DNA from: Antedon mediterranea
Taxonomy: Eukaryota > Echinodermata > Crinoidea > Comatulida > Antedonidae
DNA: 64,000 bases
NCBI RefSeq assembly: GCF_964355755.1
Contig: NC_092671.1
Location: forward strand, 18,008,001 to 18,072,000
Direction: 5' to 3'
Made by a program: the position numbers and the translations under genes. The notes beneath the pieces were generated by a model, which was not told where the DNA came from, ran no database searches, and saw nothing but the letters and a program-made list of their open reading frames with translations. Of the stretch, positions 37,757 through 50,423 are shown piece by piece. How positions within the stretch are numbered: position 1 is the first letter of the stretch; the number at the start of each line of letters is the position of its first letter.

Positions 37757-38330
37757 TTCATTTTTCTTTCTTACCTTATCATAATGGACACAAATCCTGT
37801 ATATCAACCAACGTAAAATCTGTTTATAGGCATCATATATACCTTTTTAAGATGACAATAGTTCAAATACATGTAGCATGTCAATATAATCTGTATGTAT
37901 TGGTATTTGTTTAACATATTTTTCTATATTTGCAATATTTTATATCGTATACATGTCAATTTAATCTATAGGTATGTGTATTTGTTCAATATATATACTT
38001 CTATATATTTTTATATATTTGCAATATATTATACCGTAAATACAAATTGTAAGTAGTAGTTGTACTAAGATGACATCGGGTATGAAGCGTCTCACATACA
38101 CACAGAGCCAAAATTGCATCTTGGACTTGCACAGTGTATGGACTCTAACCTTACGGTTTTCATTAAATATACCATTTCATGCTATCATTCTAAATAACTA
38201 ACTTTCAACCTATTGCATTCCTCTTTTTTTTTCATTCCATCCATCTTATCTTGGTGAAAAGGGAGGATACTACATTTTCCTCCCCTGAGTTTATAGCCTC
38301 TCTACTCAAACACAAATAAGAACACAAATA
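37757..38330 (+). mobile_element. Probable 3' UTR and tail of the Tx1-like LINE
   Basis: AT-rich sequence after the stop runs to a pyrimidine/purine segment (GGAGGATACTACATTTTCCT) and a two-copy ACACAAATAAGA repeat at ~38306-38331 that resembles a LINE tail. The exact 3' end is not certain because no target-site duplication could be defined for the truncated copy. Confidence 0.45.
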
Positions 38331-38331
38331 A

Positions 38332-41300
38332 GATAGTTTAACAAGAAAATTTTAATCATGTATTTTACCGCCATTTTTCATTTCTACATTTTAATTAACA
38401 TCGTATCTAAAATTTTAAATGAGAAAATATATGGTTAATACTGAATTCTGGCATCTTATTATGTAAATATACCGGTATTTTAACTACTTTAAACACTTAC
38501 TTTTAATTGTCACAAATGTACTTATTTGTATATAATATATTCATCAATGAGAATTTAAATAAACGTAGAAGAACTCACACAAGACAAAAAAAATAATAAG
38601 ATAAATTAAAATTAATGTTAATATTAATAATTATATTTTTTTGTTTGCATTGTAGTTTTTGAAATGTTGGTGTGAAATCTGTCTATGGGACGCGAACAGT
38701 TGGTTCAATTTAATAATTAAAATAAAAAGGTAATCACTTGTAGTATCACTGAATCATATCATCCAATGTAGTGCATCCACTTACAGAATATAATAATACA
38801 AGAGCATATTAAACTACAGCACAGCAAGATATGAAATTATGGTCTGATTTAAGTTAGTAAATGTCCAAACAAAATGATTTAACTATATTTGTTTTTTTTT
38901 CACTTAAACATTTGGTTTTCTTTCTGAACATCTGAACATTAATTTTCAAGTCAAGTTATTGTTTAGGCCTACCATTAACATTCTTTTATAATATTATGTT
39001 AATAATAATCATTTATTACAATATGGTGTTTTTCTTACTATTTCATTATTTATTCAGTCTTCATTCAATCCTTCATGAAATTTAATTAACGTACATTAAA
39101 AGTATTTAATACAGTAAAGACTCTTTTACTTGCGATAGTCGGTTAGAATTTGTCTATTGACAGCTGCAGAATCGGGTGTATACACAATGACGATATGCAT
39201 GTACGTAGTCTTGCGCAACGCTAATGTTCAAACATTCGAAAACATGTTTTTCATTTTCTATTGTACGCTTTAAAGTCAACGACACGACAGAATTCGGTAG
39301 CTCTTTATTTGACATGTTTGACTGCTTCACTATATTCCGTACTATACGGTACACGTTCATTTTGTATAAAACCTAATGTTCATTGGAAGCTGAACTAGAC
39401 GGAGAAGGTGAATTGTATTGCCGTAGCCGTAAAATAGATTAATGGTGTGTTTGTCTGCTTTTACGAGTATGGCCATTTTAGTGTCATGGGCCACATCGAC
39501 CAAATGAATTGTATGATCTCAAAATCCAAGCTTATTAATGAGTTCAACCGTATAGTCTAGTCATTCGAGACCAATGCAGCAAAACATTGTTTGTGATGCT
39601 AGTGGAAAGTGTGACTAATTTATCTTCTAAACCGATGAATGATCATTTATTTTCACTATCGAAATACACGTTATCCAGCAATCATCTAAAGGGAAGTGGT
39701 TTTCCCGACAGTCCCTAGTATTTAGAAGAGCGTGAATTACAATGTTACAAAATTACCCAAGATAATTCGGTTTATCCAGCGTTGCGCTTGCATACTTTCC
39801 ACCTTGTTTCGAGCCTTGTGGATGTAGCGCTTTAGAGAAAATGTTATTTTGGTTAGGTGCTATACAAAAGACAAATATTAGTATTATTACGTCATTTACA
39901 TTATGTCCTATAGTGGGAACCAAGCTTGATATTGGAAGTTTACAGCATTTTTAGATGAATAATGCTTGCCAATATTATTTATTATTTTGTGTAAGCTACC
40001 AGATTAATGAGGGAACTGTGGTTCCTTGAATCACGTCGCTTCACATCGACCAAGTATATCGGCGTCATATCACTAGAAAACTACTCTACCTAGATCCATA
40101 CCAGAATAGGGGTTCTTTGAATCGTTTGTTTGTGTTGTGATTTTAATGAAAAAGAACTCAACCATTAGGCCTAGCTCTTAAGAGTGCTTTACAAGGTTAC
40201 TGGTTATTTTACCAGCATGTCTGTGTGTATTTTAATAATTGAAGGCAAGACATTCATCTTGTTACGGTGCCGTATGTACTTTCAACATTTATAATTCCAT
40301 TAAGTATAAGGTAACTATAGTCCCAAGGTGTTTCTGGAAAAGTGTATTGTTCCATTTGCAAATTAGTCCAAAATTAGTACATATAATATGTTAAAAACAA
40401 ATGTAAATGTATCATACCATTGACTGTAAATATCGTATTTCTTGTGAATTTTTAACAAAATTTATTTAAAGAATTATCAGTGCATAGACCTACACTAATT
40501 TTGTTTTTAAAGCGATGGTCGTCTTCATCGATAAATACAAAATAGGACATTGTCAAGAAAGATGACAAGAATGGTATTTGAAAACATGTCATTTGTGTGA
40601 AACAATTGCGATTGAAAATTCTTCATTTTGTCGTTCTAAGAAACTACTATGAGACAATATCCTTTAGGGTTATATTAGGTCTATAACTATTTGAGACACT
40701 GGTACCGGTACGTATATCCTTCAACAAAAGTTGTCGCATTCTTTATAATTAAACATACTTTATATAATTGCAGCTTTTTATAGCATAGCATAGCAGTGAT
40801 TGATATGTACAGCAATTTGATCTCCCGTCACACTTCATTGCTTGTCAAAATCGAAAGATCATTGTTTTACTACAAAACATTAGCCTAGGCATAGGTTTAC
40901 GGATTTCGTTCTCTGCGATTGCATGCGGCGATTGTAACTGATAGTTTCCTACGTGTGTTACGTCAAGTTAAGTTGCCACATCTTCTATATTATACAGAAT
41001 GTTTTTTAAAATTGTACTTAAAACCATAAAATTACGATTGAAAGCCATCGTATTTGTTATCCAACTGTGAAGCGTTCTAATATAGACATTGGTTTCCTCA
41101 TGTGTGTTCTCAATAGAAATTTGCAATATCTAAAATATAATTATTATTATTACAGAACAAACTAAATTTTTCTTTTTTAATTCATGTCAGTCTGAATTTA
41201 GCTAATATATAACACGATAGGTATGTATGACTGCGATTTCAATGACATCAAAGGCAAGGAACTCAAGGCAATTTGTTTTTATTATGGTACCTAGAGGAAA

Positions 41301-43221
41301 AATATAGATTAAAAGGGAAAAGATCCTTGATAAAGTCCCATGCACGATACGATGATGAACGACAGCAGTGTTTTTAGCCTGAAGACTATTTTGTAACACA
41401 TGAACAATCACAGAACAAATAAAGAGAACCAGGTATCGTACCGTATAATACAGGATATGTTGGGAGTGCATTGGGTATGGGGTTGATTTTTACCTAAGAA
41501 AACATTACATTTCTAAAAGGTCTTCTCACCTTTTCTAAAGGTGGGACTGGAAGCTAAATGTTTAAGTATGGCCCATATTTTCTCCCATTTCATATCCTTT
41601 TATTGATCTGTACACATGACCGTTGATCAACGTTGCTAAATAAAAAGACGAGGGAATAATAGTAAAGCATCTTGAATGTAATGGCAAAGAAGACGGAATT
41701 AGCTCAGGGACGGATTCAGGACAGTGGTGTCTATCTATATTTGACTATTTTTAGTCCTCTTCCCCTCTACCACCCCCGTTTTACAAATCCTGTAGCTCAA
41801 ATTTAATAGTAAAATTCATCGAAGATTTTAAATTTCCAACAAGATATTATTTTCAATTTCAATTATCAATAAAATCTAATCCAGATACGTTCAATGTTGT
41901 CGTCTCGCAGGTCACAAGTGTGTATACGGCAGTCGTCTACATCATCACGTTCATTCTAGCTTTGACACTATACTATCTGACTGATTGAAATTGAATTTCA
42001 ATTTGCATACATTTCCTATGGTTTTATCTTTGGAAAATAAATTGCTGTTTCAAGGATTTCTTGTTACCATAATTTACGGCCGTTTGGGGAGGACAGTGAA
42101 TTTTATAACAGGTTATATTGAAACAACTCATTATTCCATTGAGGTACCACTATCTTAACCGTAAGGCTATAAGAGAGTTCAAAAGAGTATGACTAAATCA
42201 CGGTATTTACAGATTTAATAGTGAAAATTATTGTTCAATTATACCGTTCTCTTAAACAGAAAATTCAACGAAAAGTCGGAATGCAAAACCTACTATGATT
42301 CGATTCAAACCAACTATCTTATGAGTGAGAGCCACTCACTTGATCATGTCTAGTGCAGGCTCAGCTCAAGTGGAAGAACGCTACCATATTAATTGATCGT
42401 AAATACACCCTAGGCTTATAATTAAATAGGTCTGAATATCAAAAACCAAAATTGTTTTTTGTTGGAAGCTTACTAGTGTTGCCAAGCACAATCGGAACAT
42501 ATGATGATGACCTTTGCCCTTAAGGGTAATGGTTGATTTGGGACCGTGCCATTCAGAACCTACCACCCCTTCTGTCACCTAAGTTATACACATCGGAGGT
42601 CTTCTTTGTAGTGAAACATTACTATTCGAATAACGAACGTGAGCACTATTACTATATAAACTAAATAACTCGAGAAATACACGCCCTTCACATGCTGTTT
42701 ATAATCAGGAAATGAATCCTGTCAATACAATTCAATACTAATCAATGCCAAAATGTTAACCAATCATCATTAATCATAAAGTATTGATCAGATGTTATAA
42801 AATGACTGTTACTTAGTATATGTTGAGCTTAATTATTAGCAGTGGTATTAAATTAAATAAACAGAGCCCAGCTTGGGTATAGGCCTAACAATAATTTGGC
42901 GGGAATAAGAACAGTAGCCTACACATGCAATGAGAATACTAGTAGGCCTATGAGTTTGTTCTTTATGTGATCATAATTTTGTGCGCATATATCCGTATTC
43001 GTACATTTGGGAATAGTAATTTTTCACACGAGGATTTTAAGTTGTTATTTTTACGATAGTTTGGGGAGGGATTATGAATTGAAGAACATGGTTGGTCATT
43101 TTATTGACGCACGAGTATTATTGTCATTATAAATTATGGTGTATTATAAGTAAACCTGTAACGCGTTATTACACTCCATATCCCCGGCATCTTGTAAACT
43201 TGACGTTCCGTATAACCTTTT
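38332..43221. other. Non-coding stretch
   Basis: No gene supported. Several short ORFs (39154-39360, 41202-41471, 42381-42578) lack any recognisable motif. CAGGGACGGATTCAGGA at ~41705 looks like one end of a hAT-type MITE, but I could not find the other end. Confidence 0.45.
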
Positions 43222-43677
43222 AGACTAGTCCAGATTTGAGAAAAATGAAGATTCCAAATTTATTGTTATTAAAGTTGCAAATATTCTATTTCAGCCGCCA
43301 TGTTGAAATCCAAGATGGCCGCCATTTTAAACATTATTTTGTCTTATAACTTGATGGCTTGGAGTTCAACATGGCGGCTGAAAAAGAATATTTACAACTT
43401 TAATAACAATAAATTTGGAATCCTCAGTATATCACAAACATAGGTATAGAAACCTTTTTTAACTTGCTATGTCACTTAAAAGTCAAGTTATAAGCCAAAA
43501 TAGGTCCGAAATGGCGGCTTTTTTGTTTTTCACATTTTAAGGGTAAAAATCTAAAAATTGAGCCGGGTAAACAGCAGATTTGAATTCAGCACCCTAAAAT
43601 TACCCCAAAACACGCTTTTAACACGAAATGCCTACATCATCTTATTAGAGTTGAAATATGACTATCTGGACTAGTCT
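43222..43677. mobile_element. 456-bp TIR/foldback element (short form of 51639-56047)
   Basis: Begins AGACTAGTCCAGAT and ends ATCTGGACTAGTCT, 14-bp exact terminal inverted repeats. Flanks are CTTTT and ATTTT, four of five matching. The interior is itself palindromic around GCCGCCATGTTGAAATCCAA and its complement. The outer ~200 bp at the right match the ends of the 4.4-kb element, so this is a non-autonomous deletion derivative of the same family. Confidence 0.88.
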
Positions 43678-43743
43678 ATTTTGTTAAATGCGCAATTTCC
43701 GTTACATAGTGCATTTGTGTAATTATTAATTTGATACCTGAAA

Positions 43744-43950
43744 ATGTCAGCTATTTTAAAAATGGAAAATATATGTATACATGTAAAAAAAAGCCGGGTC
43801 TTAGCAAGTGTACAGACTGTGTCCAGTAACGACGGTTGGGTTGTAGAGGCATTATCGTACGATTCGTATGACTGCGTCATATACAAAGCTACAGTATCTG
43901 CGTTCAGACTTGACAGGTATTCCCTTACTGAACTTAAATTACCCCTATAA
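43744..43950 (+). CDS. Short coding-like ORF (unknown)
   Basis: A 68-codon ORF whose second half (SRVLASVQTVSSNDGWVV...) has balanced codon composition, with CGACAG followed by GTATTC (weak donor) near 43910. A second short open frame follows at 44053-44235 (KHNELLLSDIAGAQNDC...). I recognise neither. They could be exons of one host gene or decayed mobile-element coding sequence. Confidence 0.2.
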   Translation: MSAILKMENICIHVKKSRVLASVQTVSSNDGWVVEALSYDSYDCVIYKATVSAFRLDRYSLTELKLPL

Positions 43951-45539
43951 GACTATGAGGTAACACAAAATGTATCTTCGCGCGTTCGATGACCGTCATG
44001 GAGTACCCGACTATTAATCGTCTGCTAAAAGTATGACTAGGCCTACCTTTGATTGATGAAGCATAATGAGTTGTTACTTTCTGACATCGCTGGTGCGCAA
44101 AATGATTGTATTATAGTTAAAGAACTGATAGTGGCAGCCGTTTCTTGTACCAGGAAAGAGTGCAATTTCACTCTTCCCTGCTCGTACTATATTTCCAACG
44201 ACAATAAACAGAATGTATCACGTCTGCTAATATAAGGTTTATGTTGATATAACGGTACTTTTTAAAATTGTAATCTCTGTATTTTAAAATACAATTGTTA
44301 TTGCGTTTTTTCCTTGTAGGCTACACATTTTGCTATTGCGTTTCCTAGTTTTAAATGAAACATAGTTTTTCTCCTTTCTTTGTTTTTTTTTAGAGTTATA
44401 GATAAGTTTTAATTATTACGCAAAACTTGGTAGGCCTATCAACGTGAAGAGCATAATATGATACTAAGTAGAAGTAGTTGCTATTTTCTTTTCAATCAAA
44501 GTCAACCCGGTATCGATGTTAACGATAAAGAAATTATCATGATCAGTTCGGAGAGATAGTTATACTTACTTTCTTGTAATTTAATCTAATTTTCAATTAG
44601 GCCTGAATTCAAGTCTGAATTAAGCTTGACATCGGCGTAAATATCACTTCTTCGCAATCTATATTCATAATTCTGGGATCGCGACTGAGTTTTGATTCTG
44701 GCCATTGGGCTGTACATTAAATTAATATTGCTTGCAGTTCATAAGTGATTTATAATCCAATAATAGAGTTTCAGTAGACTTGTAATCCAAGCCTGTGTGT
44801 TGAGTCTATATTATAAAGTCACATTATTAGTCCAGTCAATCTAATGATATACCCACCACAAATTGCAATAGTAACAAAGCTAGTATTTTTGAATTCGATA
44901 TAATTTGTAGAACGACATACTAAAAGTCACCGAAAATCCAAGCATTGGGTCAAGGGGTCAGAGGTCAATAAAGGTCATTTTAAGTCAAAATTAATATGCC
45001 CCATTAATTACATATATTTAACCATTTAAAATACATTATATACAAGTGGGATTTATGTCATTCGAAAGCTTATTAAATTTTCTATTCAGTGATATCAAAC
45101 TTATAGTCATAACATTTTATTTAGAATGTCAATTTTGCGGAAAAACACAACATAATGTGTCAATTTTGGCTAAAAATGTTGTTTTCGCTGTAAACACAGG
45201 GATTCCCTGGGGTGAACATTTCAGTCCAACGCGATACACATGACCAGTTCAAGATGCAGATGAGTGACATCTCCGTTCCTGTTGCTTCTGGATGATCTAC
45301 ATTCCAATTTTTCCAGTTGGCATTTGTGTTGCCATGGTTACAGTATTTATATTGGAATGTATAAGTATTTTTTAACCAGTAGAAATACAAAGATATTCAA
45401 CAGCAGTTTGACAATGACCTCCATGTTGTATGACGTTCGGACCATCTGGGCTGGATTGTCAACAGACCTGCAGGTGATTGAAAAAGTTTCTATGAGAAGC
45501 CTCAAAGAAAACAAGAGGTTTGACAAGAAAATATAGGAA

Positions 45540-46975
45540 TGCGTACATCCAGACCAAATCTGCGCTGAAATGTATGTAATGCCTTGTAATAGTATCAGGG
45601 CGTTACTCCAGAGCAGCAGCGGCCAACATAAGACCTTATGGCCACACGTCAGGAACACAATGGCAATTGAAAAATCCATTTGGTTACGACTCAGAGACTT
45701 CATACCATTGACACGGGAGTTACTGCAGGTGACTCGGAATATTAGCAATGTGGTATTAAGCATTGAATATTTTGGCCAGAAAGTCTTCCAATGTATTCAA
45801 GATCCTGGCAATAAAGTCATATGTGTGCATCAATCCTACAGTTCCAGAGGAGACTCGAGGTGACTGTTATCCACCACCACTTTTTGAAACTACCAACTTA
45901 CAATACTTTCAGCTAATAAACCAACATGATGCCACGTGGAAACAACTTCTTCTGAAAAGTCTAATACATCCAACTCACTGAATGATGTCCAGTAGGCCTA
46001 CATTTTAGATGGTAGTGCTCTACTGCACAGCATTCATATGGAATAGTGTAGAGATCTGTAAAAAATATTGCTCTGCATAGTCTTTGATAATTATGAAAGC
46101 GGCTCGTCCACCAAAGACGGCGCACATGGTAAAGCGGGTCAGGTGGTAGTGTCCCTGTACATTTTACCAGTGACATGTTCCACAAAATAGGATCACTTTC
46201 TGTAACAAACAACAATTTATAAATCTTCGTAACTAGTATTTGAACAACATGGCAATGAGTGAATGCAGCTGCTGATGCAGATGTTCTTTCGGATAGTACA
46301 AAAACCATTGAATCAGCAAACAGGAAAACAGCTGTCATTATCCGATGACACGGATCTACTAGTGCTCCTCTGCAGTCAAGCATTTAAAACATCTTGTGAT
46401 ATTCTTTAGACTGGAGCTGAGATGCTGGACTATCAAACTGGTTCAAACAGTACATTTGAGAGACATCTGTGATAACCTTCTGTTTGCTCATGCGATACTG
46501 GTGACACAACATCCAGAGTTTTCGGAATTGGAAAACAAGTGGCTCTAAAAAAAGCTTGTCATTGCACTTATTTCTGACATTATGCTGTAGTCTTCAAATG
46601 CAAACAAGCTACAAAGGATGACATTGTGGTTGCTAGAGAAAATGGTTTAGTGCGTCTGTACAATGGACTACCTGGACAACGTGGAATGCCTTTGACTCCA
46701 TCCCATCTACAAGTACAACCTCACATATCGCCAACTTCATAATCGTACCACAACCAAGGTACTTAACATCAGGTTCAAGTTCAAGTTATCTTTTAGCAAT
46801 GGAGTGGGGTTGATATGTGTACTGAGGATTGGGGATGGAAGATCAGATGATGGAAACATGGTTCCTCTACACACAGACTTAAAGCCAGAGCCTGAGTATC
46901 TCTTTGAAGCATTCAGGGGTAACTAGAACTACATGTGGTGAATGCAATGGCATTGCACTGTACTAATACCCGAAC
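45540..46975 (+). pseudogene. Decayed PIN/FEN-like nuclease-family gene
   Basis: Pieced over frameshifts and stops, the plus strand shows in order: a segment like GDCYPPPLFE; DGSALLHSIHME; VFDNYESGSSTKDGAHGKAG; AADADVLSDSTKTIESAN; DDTDLLVLLCSQAFKTSCDI; RHLCDNLLFAHAIL; DTTSRVFGIGKQVALKK; EDWGWKIR; NMVPLHTDLKPEPEYLFEAF; and CGECNG. I recall this order from a high-copy family of uncharacterised invertebrate proteins whose acidic motifs (DGY.NGPSTKD, GDADV, GEDTDLLVLL) suggest a PIN/FEN-like nuclease fold, followed by DWGW and a Cys-rich tail. Here it is broken several times. The antisense ORFs 45347-45763 and 45961-46383 are shadows. Family recognition is from memory, function inferred. Confidence 0.7.
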
Positions 46976-47089
46976 AAGAAAGTGATACTGATGACATATA
47001 AGTTGTGAGTGCTTTTCTATTTGAAGGATTAAACAATATCATCCCACACGGAGCAATTCAAATAAAAAGGTCTGGATTAAAATGATCTT

Positions 47090-47900
47090 ACAAAATATAC
47101 AAAAATATCACAATATACAGTACAATATAACAAGAGTCAAAGTTCAAGAATTTAAGAGTCGGATGGCAACTGGCAAAAACGATTTTTTTTTCCAGTTTGT
47201 TCTACATGCCGGGCATTGAAAGCGACGCCCATGAGGCATGAGCTCGAAATCACTGAACAAGGCATGGTTAACATTTTTTAGAATAGCTCTACTTTTTTTT
47301 CTAGAGTTTGCATGTCACAGAAGGAAGACAAGCTACGAAGTTGACAACCTATTAATTTAGAACTTAAGTTAACAAGTTTGTAGTGAGTTTCTCTCTTTGA
47401 CCCTAAGACTAAAAAACCAGCATATAAAGGAAAAAAGTTAAAACATTCTCAATAAAGGAATTATAAAAAACCATGAGAATTACTTTATTGACATTAAAAT
47501 GGTTCAGCTTCCTTAACAGATAAAGTCTCTGGTGTCCTTTCTTTACTATTTCCTCTGTATTTAATTCCCAGCTGACATTGTCCTCAAATATAGTACCTAG
47601 GTATTTAAAGGAATGGACAATGGTTCGTCATTTGTGGGGGATACCAGAGGGCTGCGTCCTTTCTCCTTCCTAAAATCTACAATTAGTTCCTTGGTTTTTT
47701 TCCACAAAATTGGATAAAACCATCTAATGCGGAACCATGACCGTCCTGTGAATTTTGAAGGAGAGACAGCAAGACAGTGTCGTCAGCAAATTTGAAAAGA
47801 TTGTCCTGTTTGCTCCGACAGTCATCCGTGTATATAATATACAAGAGAGGAGAGAAGACGCAACCCTGCGAAGATAAAATACTTCCCATTACGTACATTC
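47090..47900 (-). pseudogene. L2-like LINE 3' fragment
   Basis: The minus strand reads QGCVFSPLLYIIYTDDCRSK, LFKFADDTVLLSLLQNSQDG, LIVDFRKEKG, then with a frameshift VHSFKYLGTIFEDNVSWELN, IVKKGHQRLYLLRKLNHFNV, FYNSFIENVLTF, and near the end FELMPHGRRFQCPACRTNWK and SFLPVAIRLLNS before TGA at 47144-47146. This is the RT motif B to C-terminus order of L2-type LINE ORF2. The ADD catalytic box is intact, but frameshifts and a degenerate middle inactivate it. It is nested within the 4.06-kb TIR element. Confidence 0.88.
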
Positions 47901-48152
47901 GTTGATACTAAAATTATCAAAAATCTATCTATAGTAAATCATGAGTTGATTCCAAATTATCAAGACTCATTAATTAATCATCAATAGTACATACCGCTAA
48001 TGAATTTCAATTTTCTTCTAGCTAGTATCATTTTTCCTATTTCATGACGATACAATAGGTACAAGAAAAACATTATTTGCACCAAATACTTCCAAAATAT
48101 AAATATAATATATATAAACATAATTTAGTTTTACGCTATTTTAAGAACATTT

Positions 48153-48720
48153 GAGTTTTTGTAAAAGGTCAATTACCTTTTGACCCCTAGTTACGTATAA
48201 CTGTTATTAATTGTTTTTTAATGTTTATTATTAGTAGGATATATATAATCTACACATTGGTACTAAAGCTATTTACATATGATTATAAAACAATGGATTA
48301 TAGGCATAAACGCTACCCCTACCCCAAAATTGTTTACATTACATTTGATCAAGAATCAATTTCAATAAGAATAGTACATCATTACTTTTAACATTCTTCT
48401 AGTTAACATCATGTTTGCTATTTTATATATCGATAGGTACAGATAAAACACAATTTTGATTAAATGCATATACAATTATGGCACAATATTACAGTTAATC
48501 ATTTTTTAAAGAAAAAAAATGAGTTTTTGTAAAAGGTCAATAACCTTTTGACCTCTAGTTATATAAATAAATGTTGTATTTTGTTTTTGTAAATTGCATA
48601 TTAGAAAAAAATATATATTCTACACATTGATATCAAGATTATTGAGATTGGATTATAAAACCACAAGTTATGGGCATAAATGTTACCCCCTACCCCAAAA
48701 TATTTATGGAATAAAATCAC
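48153..48720. repeat. ~368-bp subrepeat in the right arm
   Basis: The block beginning GAGTTTTTGTAAAAGGTCAA and containing CCTTTTGACC, TCTACACATTG and TACCCCAAAAT starts at 48153 and again at 48521. The second copy runs into the terminal inverted repeat. Confidence 0.8.
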
Positions 48721-49550
48721 TATATAGTTGTTGAGATTACGTAAAAAATAATGTGTTCCAATGCTTCAATTTTTGGTGACTTTTAATATGTCATTATAAA
48801 CTACATTTGGAATGAAAAAATTAATGTTTCGTTACTATTGCAATTTGTGGTGGGTTTACCTCTAAATATCACTAGATTGACTGGACTATATAGGCCTAAT
48901 TCAATGATAATACATTGGCTATATAAAATGTTAAATTCGACACTATATGCTTACGATGTCGGTCAATAAGTTCAATTTATTTTAATTTTATTTTATTTCA
49001 CATACATCCAACAGCGGTATCGCCAATTACATGATGCCTTAAGGATAATAAGCTAAATTCATGTGTACTTTTTTTACAACACATCTGGCTTGTTAAAATA
49101 GCAAACGTACACTGGTCTACTGTACCCGCAATGGACCAACCCAATCTCTCTCCATATTATATGCCGTTTGTATATTGCTTCGTTCTATTAATTAACCATG
49201 CATGGCAGATTGTAACTAGCGCCATCACATTAATTCGTTTGTTTTGAACAAAGTATTCGGTACAACCAGTACTACAGTTTTTACTCGGGGTACCCGAGTC
49301 TAGGACTTACTCATTTTCTCCTCTTCTTCCTCCATCTGGACACTATTGAGTAAAAAGTGCGATTTTTAAAGTACTACTCCTCCCTTATTCGTTGTAGTAT
49401 TGAGCTGGGATTTGGCATGAACATACTACAGGGACATGTCCTCAAAGCTATAGAGCCGGATTTTTAATTTTTTGTTAATTAATTTGTTTAATTAAGAATC
49501 CACAATGTGTGACACACACCACAGCGTTATGTAGTTATATGGTTATATGC

Positions 49551-49622
49551 GGATTCTTGGCGTAGTGGTTATCACGTTTGCTCAACACGCAGAAGGTACC
49601 TGGTTCGAGCCCGGACGAAACC
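49551..49622 (+). pseudogene. tRNA-Val(AAC)-like pseudogene, copy A
   Basis: The D arm GCGTAGTGGTTATCAC, anticodon stem TTTGC/GCAGA with loop TCAACAC (AAC), and CCTGG-TTCGAGC-CCGGA T arm are present, but the acceptor (GGATTCT against CGAAACC) mismatches at three positions. A T8 run follows at once. Confidence 0.55.
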
Positions 49623-49836
49623 TTTTTTTTAAACGTTATGGTGAAAAGTACTCTATACGCAATATGATAATTATACACAGTATATCTTATTTTTATTATT
49701 TTTTTAAATACTTATTTTGTGTAATCGGTAATTATCACTTTTACACATGTTTATTTTTCTTTGTGCTTATTACCATATTTATTTGTAACTTAAATGGATT
49801 AAAAAACTTTCTGTAACCCACATTTTTAGTGTAAGT

Positions 49837-49908
49837 GGTTTTCGTAGTGTAGTGGTTGTCAAGTCTGCTTAACACGCAGAAGGTCCCGGTTCGAGCCCTG
49901 GCGAAACC
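49837..49908 (+). tRNA. tRNA-Val(AAC)-like, copy B
   Basis: The sequence GGTTTTCG-TA-GTGTAGTGGTTGTCAAG, anticodon stem TCTGC/GCAGA with loop TTAACAC (AAC), T arm CCCGG-TTCGAGC-CCTGG with one mismatch, and 3' CGAAACC. The acceptor has one extra T compared with copy D. Box A and box B are good. Possibly functional, but the variable loop is one base short compared with the usual animal tRNA-Val. Confidence 0.5.
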
Positions 49909-50070
49909 TCGGGTTTCTTTTACTTTATGGTGAAATAACTGTATACGTCTGTATACAGCTTCTTTCGCTGTACCCCGAGTATTGCACATTCGTGCTTTTT
50001 TGTTAATTAATTTGTTTAATTAAGAAGCCACAATGTGTGACACACACCACAGCGTTATGTAGTTATATGC

Positions 50071-50142
50071 GGCTTCTTGGCGTAGTGGTTATCACGTTTG
50101 CTCAATACGCAGAAGGTACCTGGTTCGAGCCCGGGCTAAACC
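50071..50142 (+). pseudogene. tRNA-Val-derived pseudogene with AAT anticodon, copy C
   Basis: Equivalent of copy A in the second unit. The T stem CCTGG/CCGGG pairs well, but the acceptor GGCTTCT/CTAAACC does not, and the anticodon loop is TCAATAC, changing AAC (Val) to AAT (Ile codon ATT). A T8 run follows. Confidence 0.55.
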
Positions 50143-50352
50143 TTTTTTTTTAAACTTTATGGTGAAAAGTACTGTATACGCAATATGATAATTATACACA
50201 GTATATCTTATTATTATTTTTTAAAATACTTATTTTGTGTAATCGGTAATTATCACTTTTACACATGTTTATTTTGCTTTGTGCTTATTACCATTTATTT
50301 GTAATTTAAATGGATTAAAAAACTTTCTGTAACCCACAATTTTAATGTAAGA

Positions 50353-50423
50353 GGTTTCGTAGTGTAGTGGTTGTCAAGTCTGCTTAACACGCAGAAGGTC
50401 CCGGTTCGAGCCCTGGCGAAACC
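50353..50423 (+). tRNA. tRNA-Val(AAC)-like, copy D
   Basis: The best of the four. The acceptor GGTTTCG/CGAAACC pairs over all 7 bp, with anticodon stem TCTGC/GCAGA and loop TTAACAC (AAC). There is one mismatch in the T stem, a 10-25 mismatch in the D stem and a 4-base variable loop. A TATTTTTC pol III terminator starts just after it. Likely a real or recently inactivated tRNA-Val gene. Confidence 0.6.

Larger units (their letters stand above)
44828..48888. mobile_element. 4.06-kb element with ~120-bp terminal inverted repeats
   Basis: Left end TAGTCCAGTCAATCTAATGA and right end, inverted, TAGTCCAGTCAATCTAGTGA remain similar for about 120 bp, including ACCCACCACAAATTGCAATA and AAAAGTCACC, with one ~10-bp indel. 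Target duplication is unresolved (ATTAT and TATAG lie outside). Inside are a decayed nuclease-like gene (45540-46975, plus strand), an inserted L2-like LINE fragment (47090-47900, minus strand), and near the right end a ~368-bp subrepeat present about 1.5 times. Superfamily unknown. Confidence 0.8.

Noticed and set aside
41700-41790. hAT-type MITE end (CAGGGACGGATTCAGGA)
   Set aside because: Only one end is visible; no matching inverted terminus or target duplication found.
45347-45763. 138-codon minus-strand ORF rich in hydrophobic residues
   Set aside because: Also antisense to the same pseudogene; membrane-like composition is a by-product.
45961-46383. 140-codon minus-strand ORF
   Set aside because: Antisense to the nuclease-like pseudogene; the plus strand carries the recognisable motifs.
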